NCBI GenBank assembly: GCA_036346205.1
Contig: JARFJB010000762.1
Location: forward strand, 4,316,501-4,380,500
Length of the DNA stretch: 64,000 nucleotides
From: Vesta saturnalis
Taxonomy: Eukaryota > Arthropoda > Insecta > Coleoptera > Lampyridae
Reading direction: 5' to 3'
In this document: positions 23,063-33,821 of the stretch, piece by piece
Position numbering within the stretch: position 1 is the first letter of the stretch
Layout of the letters: every line of letters starts with the position of its first letter
Made by a program: the position numbers and the translations under genes
Notes under the pieces: generated by a model
Told to the model about the DNA's origin: nothing
Seen by the model: the letters and a program-made list of their open reading frames with translations, nothing else
The model's database searches: none

Positions 23063-25009
23063 ATGGCCCTCAATTTTGATGATTTGTTGATTGGTGCAGT
23101 GCAAAACCATCCTCAAATTTGAGATGCCACATTGGAGGATTACCATGACAGAAGTAAAAAAGAGAGATGCATGGGCGTCAGTTTTGTGAAGGATTCGATG
23201 AGTTGGAGGACAAAGACAAAAATATGATATGTAAGTGCAGTATTCTACTTATTTGTTTTTTTAATATAGTTCAACAGTAGTTGTGGACGAATCCCTGGGT
23301 CACATATATGATATGTCTATAGTCCAAAAACACTTTAAATATATTTTCTTTTCCATGAGACGCTGCCAACATCAGAAGCAAAATAATCAGTCAACTTATT
23401 TCTAGCTTGAGTATACTGAGTAGGTGGTAGGGAGGATCAGATGGTGTCTTCTGTCACATCAATAAACCCTGGTACACTTAATGCATCTTGCAAGTTGAAT
23501 CCATCTCTAGCTTTTACAAAGTTGTGGAGAGCACAACATGTCTTTATTATAACTTTGGCAAAGTCCAAATTTACATTGATAGCCTTGTGGAAAATTTTCC
23601 ATTTGTTTGCGAGTACGCCAAATGTACTCTCTACATTCCTGCAGGCTCGAGACAATCTGTAATTAAAAATCCTTTTCTTGTCTCCCAAAATTTTCCCACT
23701 ATAAGGTCTGATTATGTTTTTGGATAGGGAAAATGCTTAATCGCCGATAAACATGTAAAGCATGTTTGGACCAACAGTTTCTGGGAGAGGCTGAGCTTTC
23801 GGAAGATTAAGTTCATTATTTTCGAGCTTGTTATAAAAGTCATTTCCTTCAAAGGTAGTGCTGTCTGAGTCTTTTCCGAAAGCACCAACGCCAATGTAAA
23901 TCAACTTATAATTCGCATCAGCAATAGCTAGTAATACAATCGAATAATCGTTCTTGTAGTTGTAAAAAAGAGACCCACTTATCTCTGGTTTTCTAATTCT
24001 CATATATTTGCCATCTATAGCAACTCAAAGTGCAACCAACTGATGAGTGTCCAACTCTATATGTCAGGTATAGGTCCACCTGGTCCCATTCACTTCCCAA
24101 GTGCCTGTAACAAATACGTGTTTTTTTTTAAATAAACGTATAACATATCTAAATCAATATAGTATAAAACTTATATAGTTTCCCTTTATATGTCTTTTTC
24201 TTTTCAGGCAACATATTGTTCAAGAAGTGGAAGAATATAAAAGACAATTTTATGAAAAGTTTAAAAAAAAATCTGGACAGGCTGCCGACTCAGGAAGACA
24301 GTATATTTATGCTCGCCAATTATCGTTTTTGAAACAGGCTCCCAGTCCAGCATGGCACTCTACGACGACAAAGAGACTCTGGAACACGATGTAGAAAGTA
24401 ACGGAACCCCAACAAGACGAATAGACCATCAACAGCCTCCGCGTTATGACCCCAATAGGTTAAAGAACCGTAAACGTCTTGTAGAGGACTCTCTGATAGA
24501 GTTTCTGAAGGCTCCAATTCCGTATTCAACTACTGTAACTGCAGTTCCAGAAATCAATCCGGATAGAGCTTTTTTTGAAAGCCTCCTTCCATCCGTGAGT
24601 GCCTTCACTGAAGACCAGAAGTTGGAATTTCGTTGTGAAGTGCTCAACATCATAAAGCGTATGAGAATGTCTCAACAAAGTACACAGTTTAATGTACGTC
24701 AACAGCAAAGTTATGCTGGATACGCACCAGCCATTTCTCCATATCAGCCACACCCTCTTCACTGACGGCAGTAAACTATTTGCCCCAAACTCCATCCCGA
24801 CAACATTTTTTCGGCTAACAGAATTTCGAACACGTCCCTATCCTGCCACATTCTCTCAACCCTCTGCTACATTCCAACCCTCTGCTACATTTTCTCAGCC
24901 CTCCAACAGTGGTCTGAATACACAATCTACCTCTCCTTCAGATGGTTCCGTAAGCCAGGAGTTATACCCTGAAGAAGATAGTCTTGACCTGTTCACAGGC
25001 AACGGGTAG
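23063..25009 (+). pseudogene. MADF-BESS DNA-binding partner protein
   Basis: MADF-BESS proteins are Myb/SANT-like DNA binders that accompany PIF/Harbinger transposases and probably recruit them to element ends. Exon 1 (23,063-23,230) starts MALNFDDLLIGAVQNHP, the first MADF helix, and ends at a GTAAGT donor. Exon 2 begins at 24,208 after TTTTCAG and gives KKWKNIKDNFMKSLKK, the conserved W-K-L-R-D-like helix. The BESS motif follows near 24,565 (FFESLLPSVSAFTEDQKLEF), then a Pro/Ser/Gln-rich tail with SQPSATF repeats to the stop at 25,009. Damage includes a stop in place of the residue after HPQI, a frameshift in exon 1, one in an A9 run near 24,265, and others near 24,350 and 24,765. Its intron contains the main exon of the minus-strand transposase. 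Confidence 0.75.
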
Positions 25010-25464
25010 GTCAAATAACTACATAGGTACATTATATTTTTTGTAATCTGCATTCTGTTGTTTATTTCAATAAAACAGCCTAAACGGTTTAAGATCTGAA
25101 CACTTTAAATTGTCTGTTGATTCATAGGAATTATGGAATTAAAACTTAAAATTCGCTTACTTCAGAGTTATAACCAACATTTCCACCGGGGAAATGGCGC
25201 GTATCATTGGTGTGTCTTGGGACTTGATCTTATCAGTGAGCCTTCCCGCAAGCTCATCAAATCACTTCACACTCATTCGGAACTCCTTAAAAAACTTATC
25301 TGGATTGTCTCTTAGATCCAAAAACGATGTAAAAAATCTGCCTCTTGTGAGCTGTAAGTCAGTATATGGATGTATCCAATAGCGTCTATTTATCTTCTGA
25401 ATATATATTTTGTACACAAGAAAAGCAAAAATTGCACGTTTTTTTTGCAGATAACAACGTCCAT
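23437..25464 (-). pseudogene. HARBI1-like DDE transposase
   Basis: The likely start is the ATG at 25,464 (MDVVICKK). A frameshift in the adjacent A-run leads into INRRYWIHPYTD, FFKEFRMSVK and RAISPVEMLVITL, the N-terminal part (25,148-25,464). The catalytic part (23,437-24,111, behind a TTGTTACAG acceptor) has AIDGKYMRI (first Asp), NYKNDYSIVLLAIAD, MFIGD followed by a stop (second Asp), and RACRNVESTFGVLANKW (Glu), so all three DDE residues remain. About 60 family-typical residues between the two exons were not found. Breaks are a TGA after FRMSVK, a TAA after IGD and a stop before AIDGK. The MADF-BESS exon 2 lies between its two exons on the other strand. Confidence 0.8.
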
Positions 25465-25576
25465 TTCTGACGACAGAATGCGTAGTAGCGTCATCTCTCC
25501 GCCTAGTGTGTATCCGATTTTGCGGTAGCCGCTGCGGTTCCGTAACGACACCGCGTGGCAAAAAACGCGTGTATGT

Positions 25577-26520
25577 ACCGACACTAACGCTTTTAGATCT
25601 ATCTATATAAATTTTTAGGTAGTCTCGGTGTTCGTCCAATATTTTATTAAATTCATGTTGATATACAGATGGAGGTGTATCTTCTTTTGAGAATCGAAAT
25701 AGCGCGTTAATAGAATTGGTGGTGATACTAGCCACGGAGGAATTTTTAATGGTACTACATTAATTATGGGGGGAATTTCGTAGTTGATTGTTTTAAGTAT
25801 TAGGGAGATACTTAGAGCTAATGACTTATGAAGTCTTTGCCAGTTACTAATGACCAAATTATTCGAAAACAAAATATCATGGTTTGGGTGGTTTTCCTGG
25901 GCTTTAATTTTGCACACACACCCTAAACATTTTTGTTTGTTGATGTAATTCAATTGGTACGAAGCCAGATTCGCAACGAAGGCTTTCACTTGGGCTTGTA
26001 TAAAAAGTCCCTAATGTATATCTAATTGCCGCATTTTGGATTGCTTCCACTAATTTTAGAACACTTAGAGCAGCTGAGGAGTATGCTTCACAACTGTAGT
26101 CGATTTTGCGTCGTATTAGGGTTCTACATATCTGTAAAAAGATCTCTGGATCTGTTCCCCAATGTAGATGAAATGGAATCTTTATTACGTTTAGGCTTTT
26201 TTACAAGGCGTAACTAAAGCTGTATTGTGCTCTTTCTAAGACAGTTTGGAATCCAAAACTCTTGCATAAAATAGGACGATTGTTTAACGTTAATGGTAGT
26301 CCACAATGTGGTTTTCTAAGTTTGCAGGAATGTATCGTATTGGTTTTTTCGAGTGATAATGTAAACCCATATGCCGAATATAGAATTGTCAGGTCGTCGA
26401 CATATAGGTATTTACGGATGTCTCTAGGTATAGAGGATACAAGGGAATTTATTGCTATTGCAAACAGCGTGACACTTGGTGTAGATCCTTGAGGGGGTAT
26501 TGCTATCCAACAAGACTTTT
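25577..26520 (-). pseudogene. LINE reverse transcriptase palm/thumb and start of RNase H (first half)
   Basis: The minus-strand reading begins near 26,510 with PPQGSTPSVTLFAIAIN, followed by the catalytic box YVDDLTILYS near 26,400 with both Asp residues. Next come a thumb block with IFLQICRTLIRRKIDYSC and TLGTFYTSPSESLRCESG near 25,990. The linker INYEIPPIINVVPLKIPPW precedes YIDRSKSVSVG, the first RNase H strand, at 25,580. There the Harbinger element breaks it, and it resumes at 22,884. The copy is 5' truncated near 26,520 and has frame changes and at least one stop. Together with the second half it forms one I-group type element about 1.6 kb long without the insertion. Confidence 0.75.
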
Positions 26521-28514
26521 AGCATTTAAAAATACATTTTTACAATTCTTACTCCACATGAAAATTGACTGCTCGTGTTACCAACTTGCGTTTAATATGC
26601 CGTGCCATATAATCTCTTTCAAAATCACCGCTAAACTTTCTTCTCTTATTTAATTTCAAAATAAATCATTTTTAAACCTTATTGTTTCCAAAAATCATTC
26701 TTAATTTTACTCGCTATTGACATCATGCGTTGACAACAATAGTATATTGAAACTACTGCTAACGAATGGCCACACATGTACCTACAACAACGGCTAATAT
26801 TCTCGGAAATCTAGAATCATATGAAAAGCATAATAAACAGTTATTGGGAATCCTATCAATCGATGTAATTTTTTTTGAGAACGCAAGACTTCTTTGTATT
26901 ACTAGGCCAGAAACGATAGTAGCAGAACTTTCGGGCGGAGGTGTCGACTTGTTATGTTGGAAATACTGAACATCAACGTGTCAACCGGTTCCATTATGTA
27001 AGACTGCTGTCAGCTTTGAATCTATACGTTTATACATTTATATTCAAAGTTATAAATAAATGTTTATATGTGAAAAACAAGTGGTATCAAAATAAAAACT
27101 TTAATGTTTTACCGATCAAGGCCAGAAACAGTGAGTTTCTGGGCGAAAAATTAAGATAACCTCAGTAGAAGGATGATCGAAAATACAATTATTATCAAGA
27201 AACTCTTCGTTAGTTAGTTTTCGAAATTCAAATCAACGAACTGAGAGCTGTAGGATTCAGTAGAAGAGCAGTCAAATTTTAGAAATGTTAAAAAATATTG
27301 AATAATATGACGTACATTTTAATGTTGACTGAGTATACAATCAAACACAGGGCGTTCGATTTAAAACGAGTAAGTTGACATCGACTTCTGGTAAAACTGG
27401 TTTTAGTTAACCATAAGAATTGTTTTTTTTTAATAGATCCTGAATAGCTGTAGGATTATGCCAGTTTTAAGATAAGTCCATTAATGGAAACTATAATACA
27501 TTAACTAACGGTATGCACGAAGCAGTCCGCATATCATTAGTAACTTACTATTTATTGGATTACTAAAACTTCTAGAAAACGTTGCAACTTACTTGTACTC
27601 TAAATAAATACTTTATATTTTTTATACAAAAAAAACTAGAAACTATGTTGCACCTATTATAGACTCATGAGGACCTCCTGTAGCTATCAACAATATCTGA
27701 GATTCTTCATTGTTTTACTTATCCTTAAGCAAAATGAACGGTTTTCCTGTACAAGTTAAACTGTAGTTTATTATAAAGTAATTCGTGGGATACTAAATTA
27801 ACCTTTTTAGTAAAATCGAGGAAAGGGAAGACCGTTCTTATTTTCTAAAACTACACCTGTTGCATCCGTTCTGAACGCTAAATAATACATACTTCAAAAT
27901 ATAACATTATAATATATGACTGTTTTAGAAATAGATACATATACCAATATACTTGCTTTATACTGATCAGAGTGTTGCAATACTGCATAGCTAATTGTAA
28001 TCGCATGTTTAGCTTACAAGAACAGTAAAATGACAACATAGCTAAACTTTTTTAATTAAAGGTTTAAGTTGACGTTGAAATTTACAGTTTTATTATATTT
28101 ATTTTTAATTTTATGTAAAGGATTACAAAAAAATGATGTTGGTTACATTTTTGGTGCTCTGTCTTTCTATTAGCCCTTGGTTTTCTCAATACTCAAAATA
28201 TAAGCTCTCTGACCAAAAAAAAGAGCGCATTAGTTATGAAAACTATTATATTTGATGTCCTGTTCTAGATCAATGGGTATTATAATAAAATTAGTGTAAT
28301 TCTTCTTCTTTACTCATAAATGTAGATAGATGAAGGCAAATAAAAATAAGGGAGTTAAAACACAGCACCTTTAATTGAACATTTAGCGTTTATAGACATT
28401 TTTGCAATACACTTGATGTGAAAATGTCCAATGCATTCGTCCGTAACGATGTTTAATGTAAGACATGGTAACCATTGCACTGTGTTACACCTTACACCTT
28501 TTATCCTGTTTCAC
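26521..28514. other. No gene recognised; possible mariner end near 27,346
   Basis: Open frames at 26,766-26,969 and 26,941-27,159 give peptides without known motifs. ACAGGGCGTTCGATTTAAAAC near 27,349 resembles the ACAGGGYG ends elsewhere in the window but has no partner. The rest is AT-rich. Confidence 0.45.
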
Positions 28515-28868
28515 AAGGAAAGGAAAGGTCACGTATTTCATTCCTTCCCCAAGGAGGAGGGCGGGCTGTTTGAGCTTTCCAGGCTCCTTAAGCCACAATC
28601 ATAGATTCCCAGCATACATACATAGGGATGGATGCGGTCAGGATAGGATTGGAAGGAACAGATTAGGGTTCTGAGGGGGGAAATACTACCGCAGCATTCG
28701 CCTAAATAGCCGTACATGATGTGCGTATATGCAGTGACCATGCCGCTACATGTGTATGTGGAAAACACCCTGAAAAAACTTCAGACAAGGTAGACGGTAA
28801 CGGGAATCGAACCCTTTGCCTCCTGAATGCTAAGCAGGTCGTGTCAATACTACGCTAATAGCTCGGTT
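28515..28868 (-). mobile_element. tRNA-derived SINE with 10-bp target duplication
   Basis: On the minus strand a tRNA-like head starts at 28,868 with an A-box-like TTAGCGTAGTATTGAC and a B-box GGTTCGATTCCCG (complement at 28,801-28,813). An unrelated body of about 250 bases and a short (CCTTT)n tail follow. The element is bounded by the exact duplication GTGAAACAGG (28,505-28,514 and 28,869-28,878, seen as CCTGTTTCAC on the plus strand). A perfect duplication suggests a fairly recent insertion. The anticodon region reads like an Ala AGC loop but the head no longer folds as a clean tRNA. Confidence 0.85.
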
Positions 28869-28878
28869 CCTGTTTCAC

Positions 28879-30146
28879 TAAAAAGAACACATAATATAGT
28901 CGCGTATTGCTAGGTGAAATATGAAACAGGTAAATAACTCTTTTTCGTTGGAGTTCGTTAGCAGCTTTTGTGTGATATTTCTAATATCAGGCATCGTCAG
29001 CTAATTTTTCATTTTGTTACTTTTAATGGGGGTATTGAAATAAAATATTTACTACAAATTATTATTAAGATAGATATTTTCAGTGGCACATACCTTAATT
29101 TGACGTTGAGGATAATAAATACAATTATTTAAACATTGTGGAATTAAATATTTTTAATTCCATTACAATAAGTAATTCCTTAAATTCACTTCAAAATCAT
29201 TTGTTAATGTGTATTGTAGAGTAGCTAGAAGCAATGATCAATTTACTTTAGGTTTCAGTGTGTTGACCTTTGCTTGCTCTTTATAGACGTAGTCCATTAC
29301 CGTACACATGAAATAATTATTATAAATGTAACGTATGCTTAACGAACATTTTAATTAACGTATAAAGTTGACCTAGATTACCATATCTAGGAACAAGGAT
29401 AAATCGTCTCATAATGAAAAATGTTGGACTTAGTCATATATATTACCTAATTAATAGAATTTGTATGAAAAAAATTAATATAGTGATATTTAAAATCTTC
29501 ATTTGCTGATAGGCTCCATAGGTGATCGTTAAAGGGCACCCTCTCCTTTCCTTTGATTGACACCATGCATCTTGAAAATAAAACGTTCATATAAAAATTT
29601 ATTGATTTATTATTTTAAGCCAAACAGGATATGGTTAACAGATTGACGTACTTTTTCGTAATATCCTGTATATGGTGATGTTTGGCAAACGTATAAAATT
29701 CTTTGTAACAAAACAAGAAAATAATTGACATATCTTTGCCAAATTGTTGCCAGGTAATAGATACGAGACCCTATAGTTATATATTTTTTAATGTTTATTT
29801 CAGTTAAGTAACGACAAAGTAATAATTAACATATCTACTTAACGGGATAAACAATTTGAATTAGTACAATGAGGAACGATGTTATTGGAAACATTTCTGG
29901 CCTAATTACTCATTGTTACTCGTTAGATTAAGAGTTTTATCCGTGGTAGAGAGATTATTCATTACAGAACAACGGTGTTCTTTATTTATTTGTAGTTGAT
30001 ATTGTTTGAGCGAATTTGAGGAGATTTTATTGGGCATGATCTGGAAAAATGGACCTATTTTTTCTACAGGCTCTTTCATCTCTCTGTTAATAATAATTTT
30101 TAGACGAAGTGGGTAAGTGGTTGCCTCTTTTTATATTAGGTGTTTT
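28879..30146. other. No gene seen
   Basis: AT-rich DNA with no recognisable coding motif, RNA gene or delimited repeat. Confidence 0.55.
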
Positions 30147-30612
30147 TAACCATTTGGTCTTAGTAGACCCATACCCTCCCTCTTGGAAAGGTTTTTGAAA
30201 AGAGAGAATGGTATTCTCCTCCTTGGGAAGGTTTTAGAAAAAAGAGAATGGTATTATATTCGGCGAGTATGTAATTTTTGATTATGTGTTTCCTGGTCAA
30301 AATAATTTATCATACCAATCGCTATCCGCAACTAAATTACTACCGTCTCGATACTCCTTTCCGTTCCTTCGTGCGAACTAGTCGAAGGAGAGTAGAAGCG
30401 ACGAAATGTATGATAAATTATTTTGACCAGGAAACACATAATCAAAAATTACATACTCGCCGAATATAATACCGTTCTCGCTATTCAAAAACCTTTCCAA
30501 GGAGGAGAATACCATTCTCTCTTTTCAGAAACCTTTACAAGGGGGAGGGTATGGGTCTACTAAGACCAAATGGCTAAAGGTAGTAATTTAGTTGCGGATA
30601 GCGATTGGTATT
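30147..30612. mobile_element. Foldback element with ordered A-B-loop-A'-B' repeats
   Basis: An arm of about 170 bp (30,147-30,317) containing TTGGTCTTAGTAGACCC and AATTTTTGATTATGTG is repeated in inverted form at 30,403-30,576. A second short inverted pair, CAATCGCTATCCGCAACTAA near 30,318 and its complement near 30,590, is shifted outward, so the order is A, B, loop, A', B'. Inside each arm about 50 bp with a GAGAGAATGGTATT core occurs twice. There is no coding potential. Confidence 0.8.
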
Positions 30613-32989
30613 AACTGTTTAACTTGGACAAATTGAAATATGCTGGCAAAAATTTATAAAAGAAGTTCATATGTCAAATTACAAGCCATGGTGTTGGAAA
30701 CCATATTGTAGACTTACTTGCTTGTCTAAAGATACATCTGTGTGCAACGTTTTGAGTCTCCTTTGGCCAGACAATATGGTATTACAAAAGAATATGGTCA
30801 TGCATTTGACTCCATGAAAAATTGTAAAAATTAACTAAAAGATAGCAAATTTCATTTTAAAAACGCTCCAGATCGAGAAAAAAGAGAAACGTTAATCAAC
30901 TTTGCTCTGTTAGCATGCAGTTTTAACTTGACACCTGTAAACTATGTCGAACTAATAGAAGATGGAAGGAAGGGACAAGATATAATTACATCACTGTTAA
31001 ATAAGAGCAGTGCTGTTATACATAATAGTAACTAGATATTGAACGGTAATGACCTCAAAGTATCGATGACTGATCTCCAGGGGCGTACAAGTAGATTTGA
31101 CCTGGAGCGAAACACATCCAAAGGTGAGTAATTCGTCTCCGTGTTTTTGAGTTGCCTATTTATTAACTGTGTATATTGTACTATATCATTATTTAGACAC
31201 ATACAAGAAAAGTGGTACAGTTTAGTCTTCTGGCCTTTACTATCAATTAATGCCCTTTTATTATACCCCAACCGCAAAAATTAATTTTGCACTTGCTACA
31301 TTTTTTCTCTAAAGTACTAAGGTAAACTTAGGTTTGATACTGGAACATACGAGATATCGTAGATTGACTCTAGAAAAATCTACAGCAGGCATTTTCAGGC
31401 CTCAAACAATGTAAATGTGACATCCAATTTTGTAAATTTGGATGAATTCTATTAAAGCAAACTTATTATTATATGTGCCTACAAAGGAATATTTGCTCTA
31501 TAATTTATGAAAAGTGTAAATACCAGACTCATAAACACTTTGAGGGATTTACATATTTTAATCAAATGTGTGAAATGATTTGATTTAAAGCAATGGCGTT
31601 AGATTGACTCATTTCGAAAAATTGTACAATGGGAAAACTAGAACAGAATAAAAGTCAGATAATACGTAACAAAGCAGCACAAAATTGTCACAAAATGGCG
31701 ATGAACAATATTTTTCACGTTCAAAGCTAGTATGGGTTCGATAAATCTCGTCCTTCACCACCTGACGGTTCCAAACCAACTCTAGAAGTCGTTGTCGCTT
31801 GATCAACCATCTCCTAAGGAAAGCTACGATAACCGCCCAACGCCGCTTTCTAACCACCAGACGGTGATAAACGGAAGGCTGCTCCCAGTAGCACAGTTTT
31901 CGCAATCGCCCAGTCATCACATGGGTCTACCGGCGGCAAAATAGGAAGTTTCGACATCTATCGATATTAAGATCTTGTAGGAGATGAACGGATAATCGTC
32001 CTTGCGTGCTGATACATGCTAATAGAAATTAGACACCGTCATTAGGTATATCTCAAGTGCAAGGTGAACTATTATCTGAAAACGGTCTATACTACGCTAT
32101 TATTTTCTGTTATAAAAACTTCAAATATAATATGCTATATTTATTTCTCTTACAAAGTCCTGATAACCAGAAGTAGATACTGCAAGTTTGGGCTTTTGTG
32201 ATTGATAACTTATCACTCGAATATCTTAAGGCCAGGCTTATTGTAACCGCCAGTCCAAAAGTAGCTCCTATATACTTACATGAAGTATTCCTATTTCCGG
32301 AAGGTATAAATACCTACCCGTTATATTTTATGTAATTAAATTAAGATCTGATGTTGGCCTATGTTAAAATGTCCTTCGCCGTTTTGCACTTTCGAAGCGT
32401 TCCCCATTAATGTGTGAAGCGTGTAATTTATCTTTGAATCCCACCAGTAGATGTTCAAGAAATCTGATTCCATTAACGAGATTACCCTGTAAGATACTCC
32501 TGTTCAACTTTTAGTGAGTAGACATCTCAGTTATTTACCACCTGAAGGTAAATCATTTTAGTGATAAACATTTAATTATCAGTTAAGATGTGATTAATTA
32601 TTTATTAAGGAGAGTCCAAATGATTTAGTGTAAATTTAATTTCTTAATAAAAACCCATGGTCTAGTAGTATCATTTTAACAAGCCCCACAAATGCACATG
32701 CATAATCCAGCAAGGGCACGGATATTTGATTATAGTTGAAACTAAATTCATTTTGCTAAATAGAGACTCAGTTCAATACCATGATACTAAGACTTAGTCT
32801 TAGTATCACGGTTCAATGCAATCACATCTCTAACATTACGATTATGTTAAGATTTTTCAATAACATTTAGTAATTACGGATTGTACATAATTCCATAATT
32901 AGTATCACTAGGTTTAAATCGTCCCGGAAGAAGTAGTAATTGGTTTTAGCACTATATACATATAATAAACGTAAGTGTTCAGATATATA
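30613..32989. other. Mostly empty; one unrecognised 60-codon frame
   Basis: At 30,852-31,034 (+) an open frame encodes a peptide containing REKRETLINFALLACSFNL and ending at a TAG. I do not recognise it and it has no start codon in a good context. It may be the last bit of a decayed element gene. No other feature was seen in this interval except the palindrome at 32,782. Confidence 0.3.
32782..32808. other. 27-bp perfect palindrome
   Basis: TGATACTAAGACT and AGTCTTAGTATCA pair perfectly around one base. It is flanked on both sides by GTTCAAT direct repeats. It may be the footprint of a small insertion or a cruciform-forming site. Confidence 0.6.
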
Positions 32990-33245
32990 AATATCTGGTG
33001 TGGAACAACACACGACCTTCTAACCTACAAAATGGAAATTAAAAGAAATGAAATAATTTTAATAGTAATTTTTCACGATACTTATGCAACCTGTTTTATA
33101 ATAAGTTCATTACTAAAATAGGTAACACTGTAAAACCAAAAACAATAATCCATTTCACATGGACGTTTAGGATAGACGTTAATAGACATATAGATGGTAT
33201 CTTAAAAAAAAATTCCAAGGTCACCCTCTTCGGGTGGCCATACCG
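32990..33245. repeat. Interspersed repeat, family copy 1
   Basis: The motif TGTGGAACAMCACACGACCT followed by a run reading AAATGGAAA and AGAAATGAAATAATTTTAAT recurs near 59,675, and the downstream ACGTTTAGGATAGACG-like part recurs near 59,810 and 60,350. A hairpin GGTCACCC/GGGTGGCC lies at 33,222-33,242. The family is unnamed and no coding was seen. Confidence 0.6.
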
Positions 33246-33821
33246 ATATGCCCAAAATAGTACAAAATTATCGAAAAAAAATTAATAGATTTCGAATTTT
33301 CGGATTTCGAGTATGCGTCGTGATGACGTTGATGTCTCATAATAGTGTAGGCAACGAAGCCTCAGTTTTCATCAAACCTACAAAATTTTTGCATCAGCTG
33401 TTTTCTAAAAATTTTATAGTGAAAAATGTTTGTTAGGGTGCCCATTATGGGCATAAAAAGGAAAAAACTACTATATTAAAATTGTAACAATTTCAAACAG
33501 AAAATATAGTTTAAATGACGAATTAAGGGCAGTAATACTTTGTTACTCACAAGAGTTACACTTTTAGATATTTTAAGGCATGGTAAAGTGGGCATAGAAA
33601 GGGCAAAACACGTAATTTACGTTCTATTTTGCTGAAAATTACATTTTAGGGGTTTTTGAGGTCACAGGTATAAAAATTTTAGATAAATGTATTCATAAAG
33701 GTAAACTTTTAATTGTAAAATTAGTTTTCTTTACTTAATCACTATTTATGTAAAAATAGTCTTCAAAGTGAAATTGGACAATATTTTAAATATTTTTTTA
33801 ATGTGTTTGTATTTTCTATAT
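33246..33821. other. No gene seen
   Basis: AT-rich. A 62-codon plus-strand frame at 33,248-33,436 has no recognisable motif. Confidence 0.5.

Larger units (their letters stand above)
22885..25576. mobile_element. PIF/Harbinger-like element nested in a LINE
   Basis: The element is defined by interruption of the LINE RNase H. The end segments share TACAYACAYG and GTTACGG-AACGC in inverted orientation and are GC-rich. The 9-base flanks ACCTAAACT (22,876) and ACCGACACT (25,577) are near duplicates, and removing the element plus one flank joins SKSVSVG to VGAALSV in frame. Harbinger elements usually make 3-bp duplications, so the 9-bp reading is tentative. It carries a HARBI1-like transposase (minus) and a MADF-BESS protein (plus). 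Confidence 0.8.

Noticed and set aside
31609..31920. 103-codon minus-strand frame
   Set aside because: Basic and low-information peptide with no motif. I could not support it as coding on either strand.
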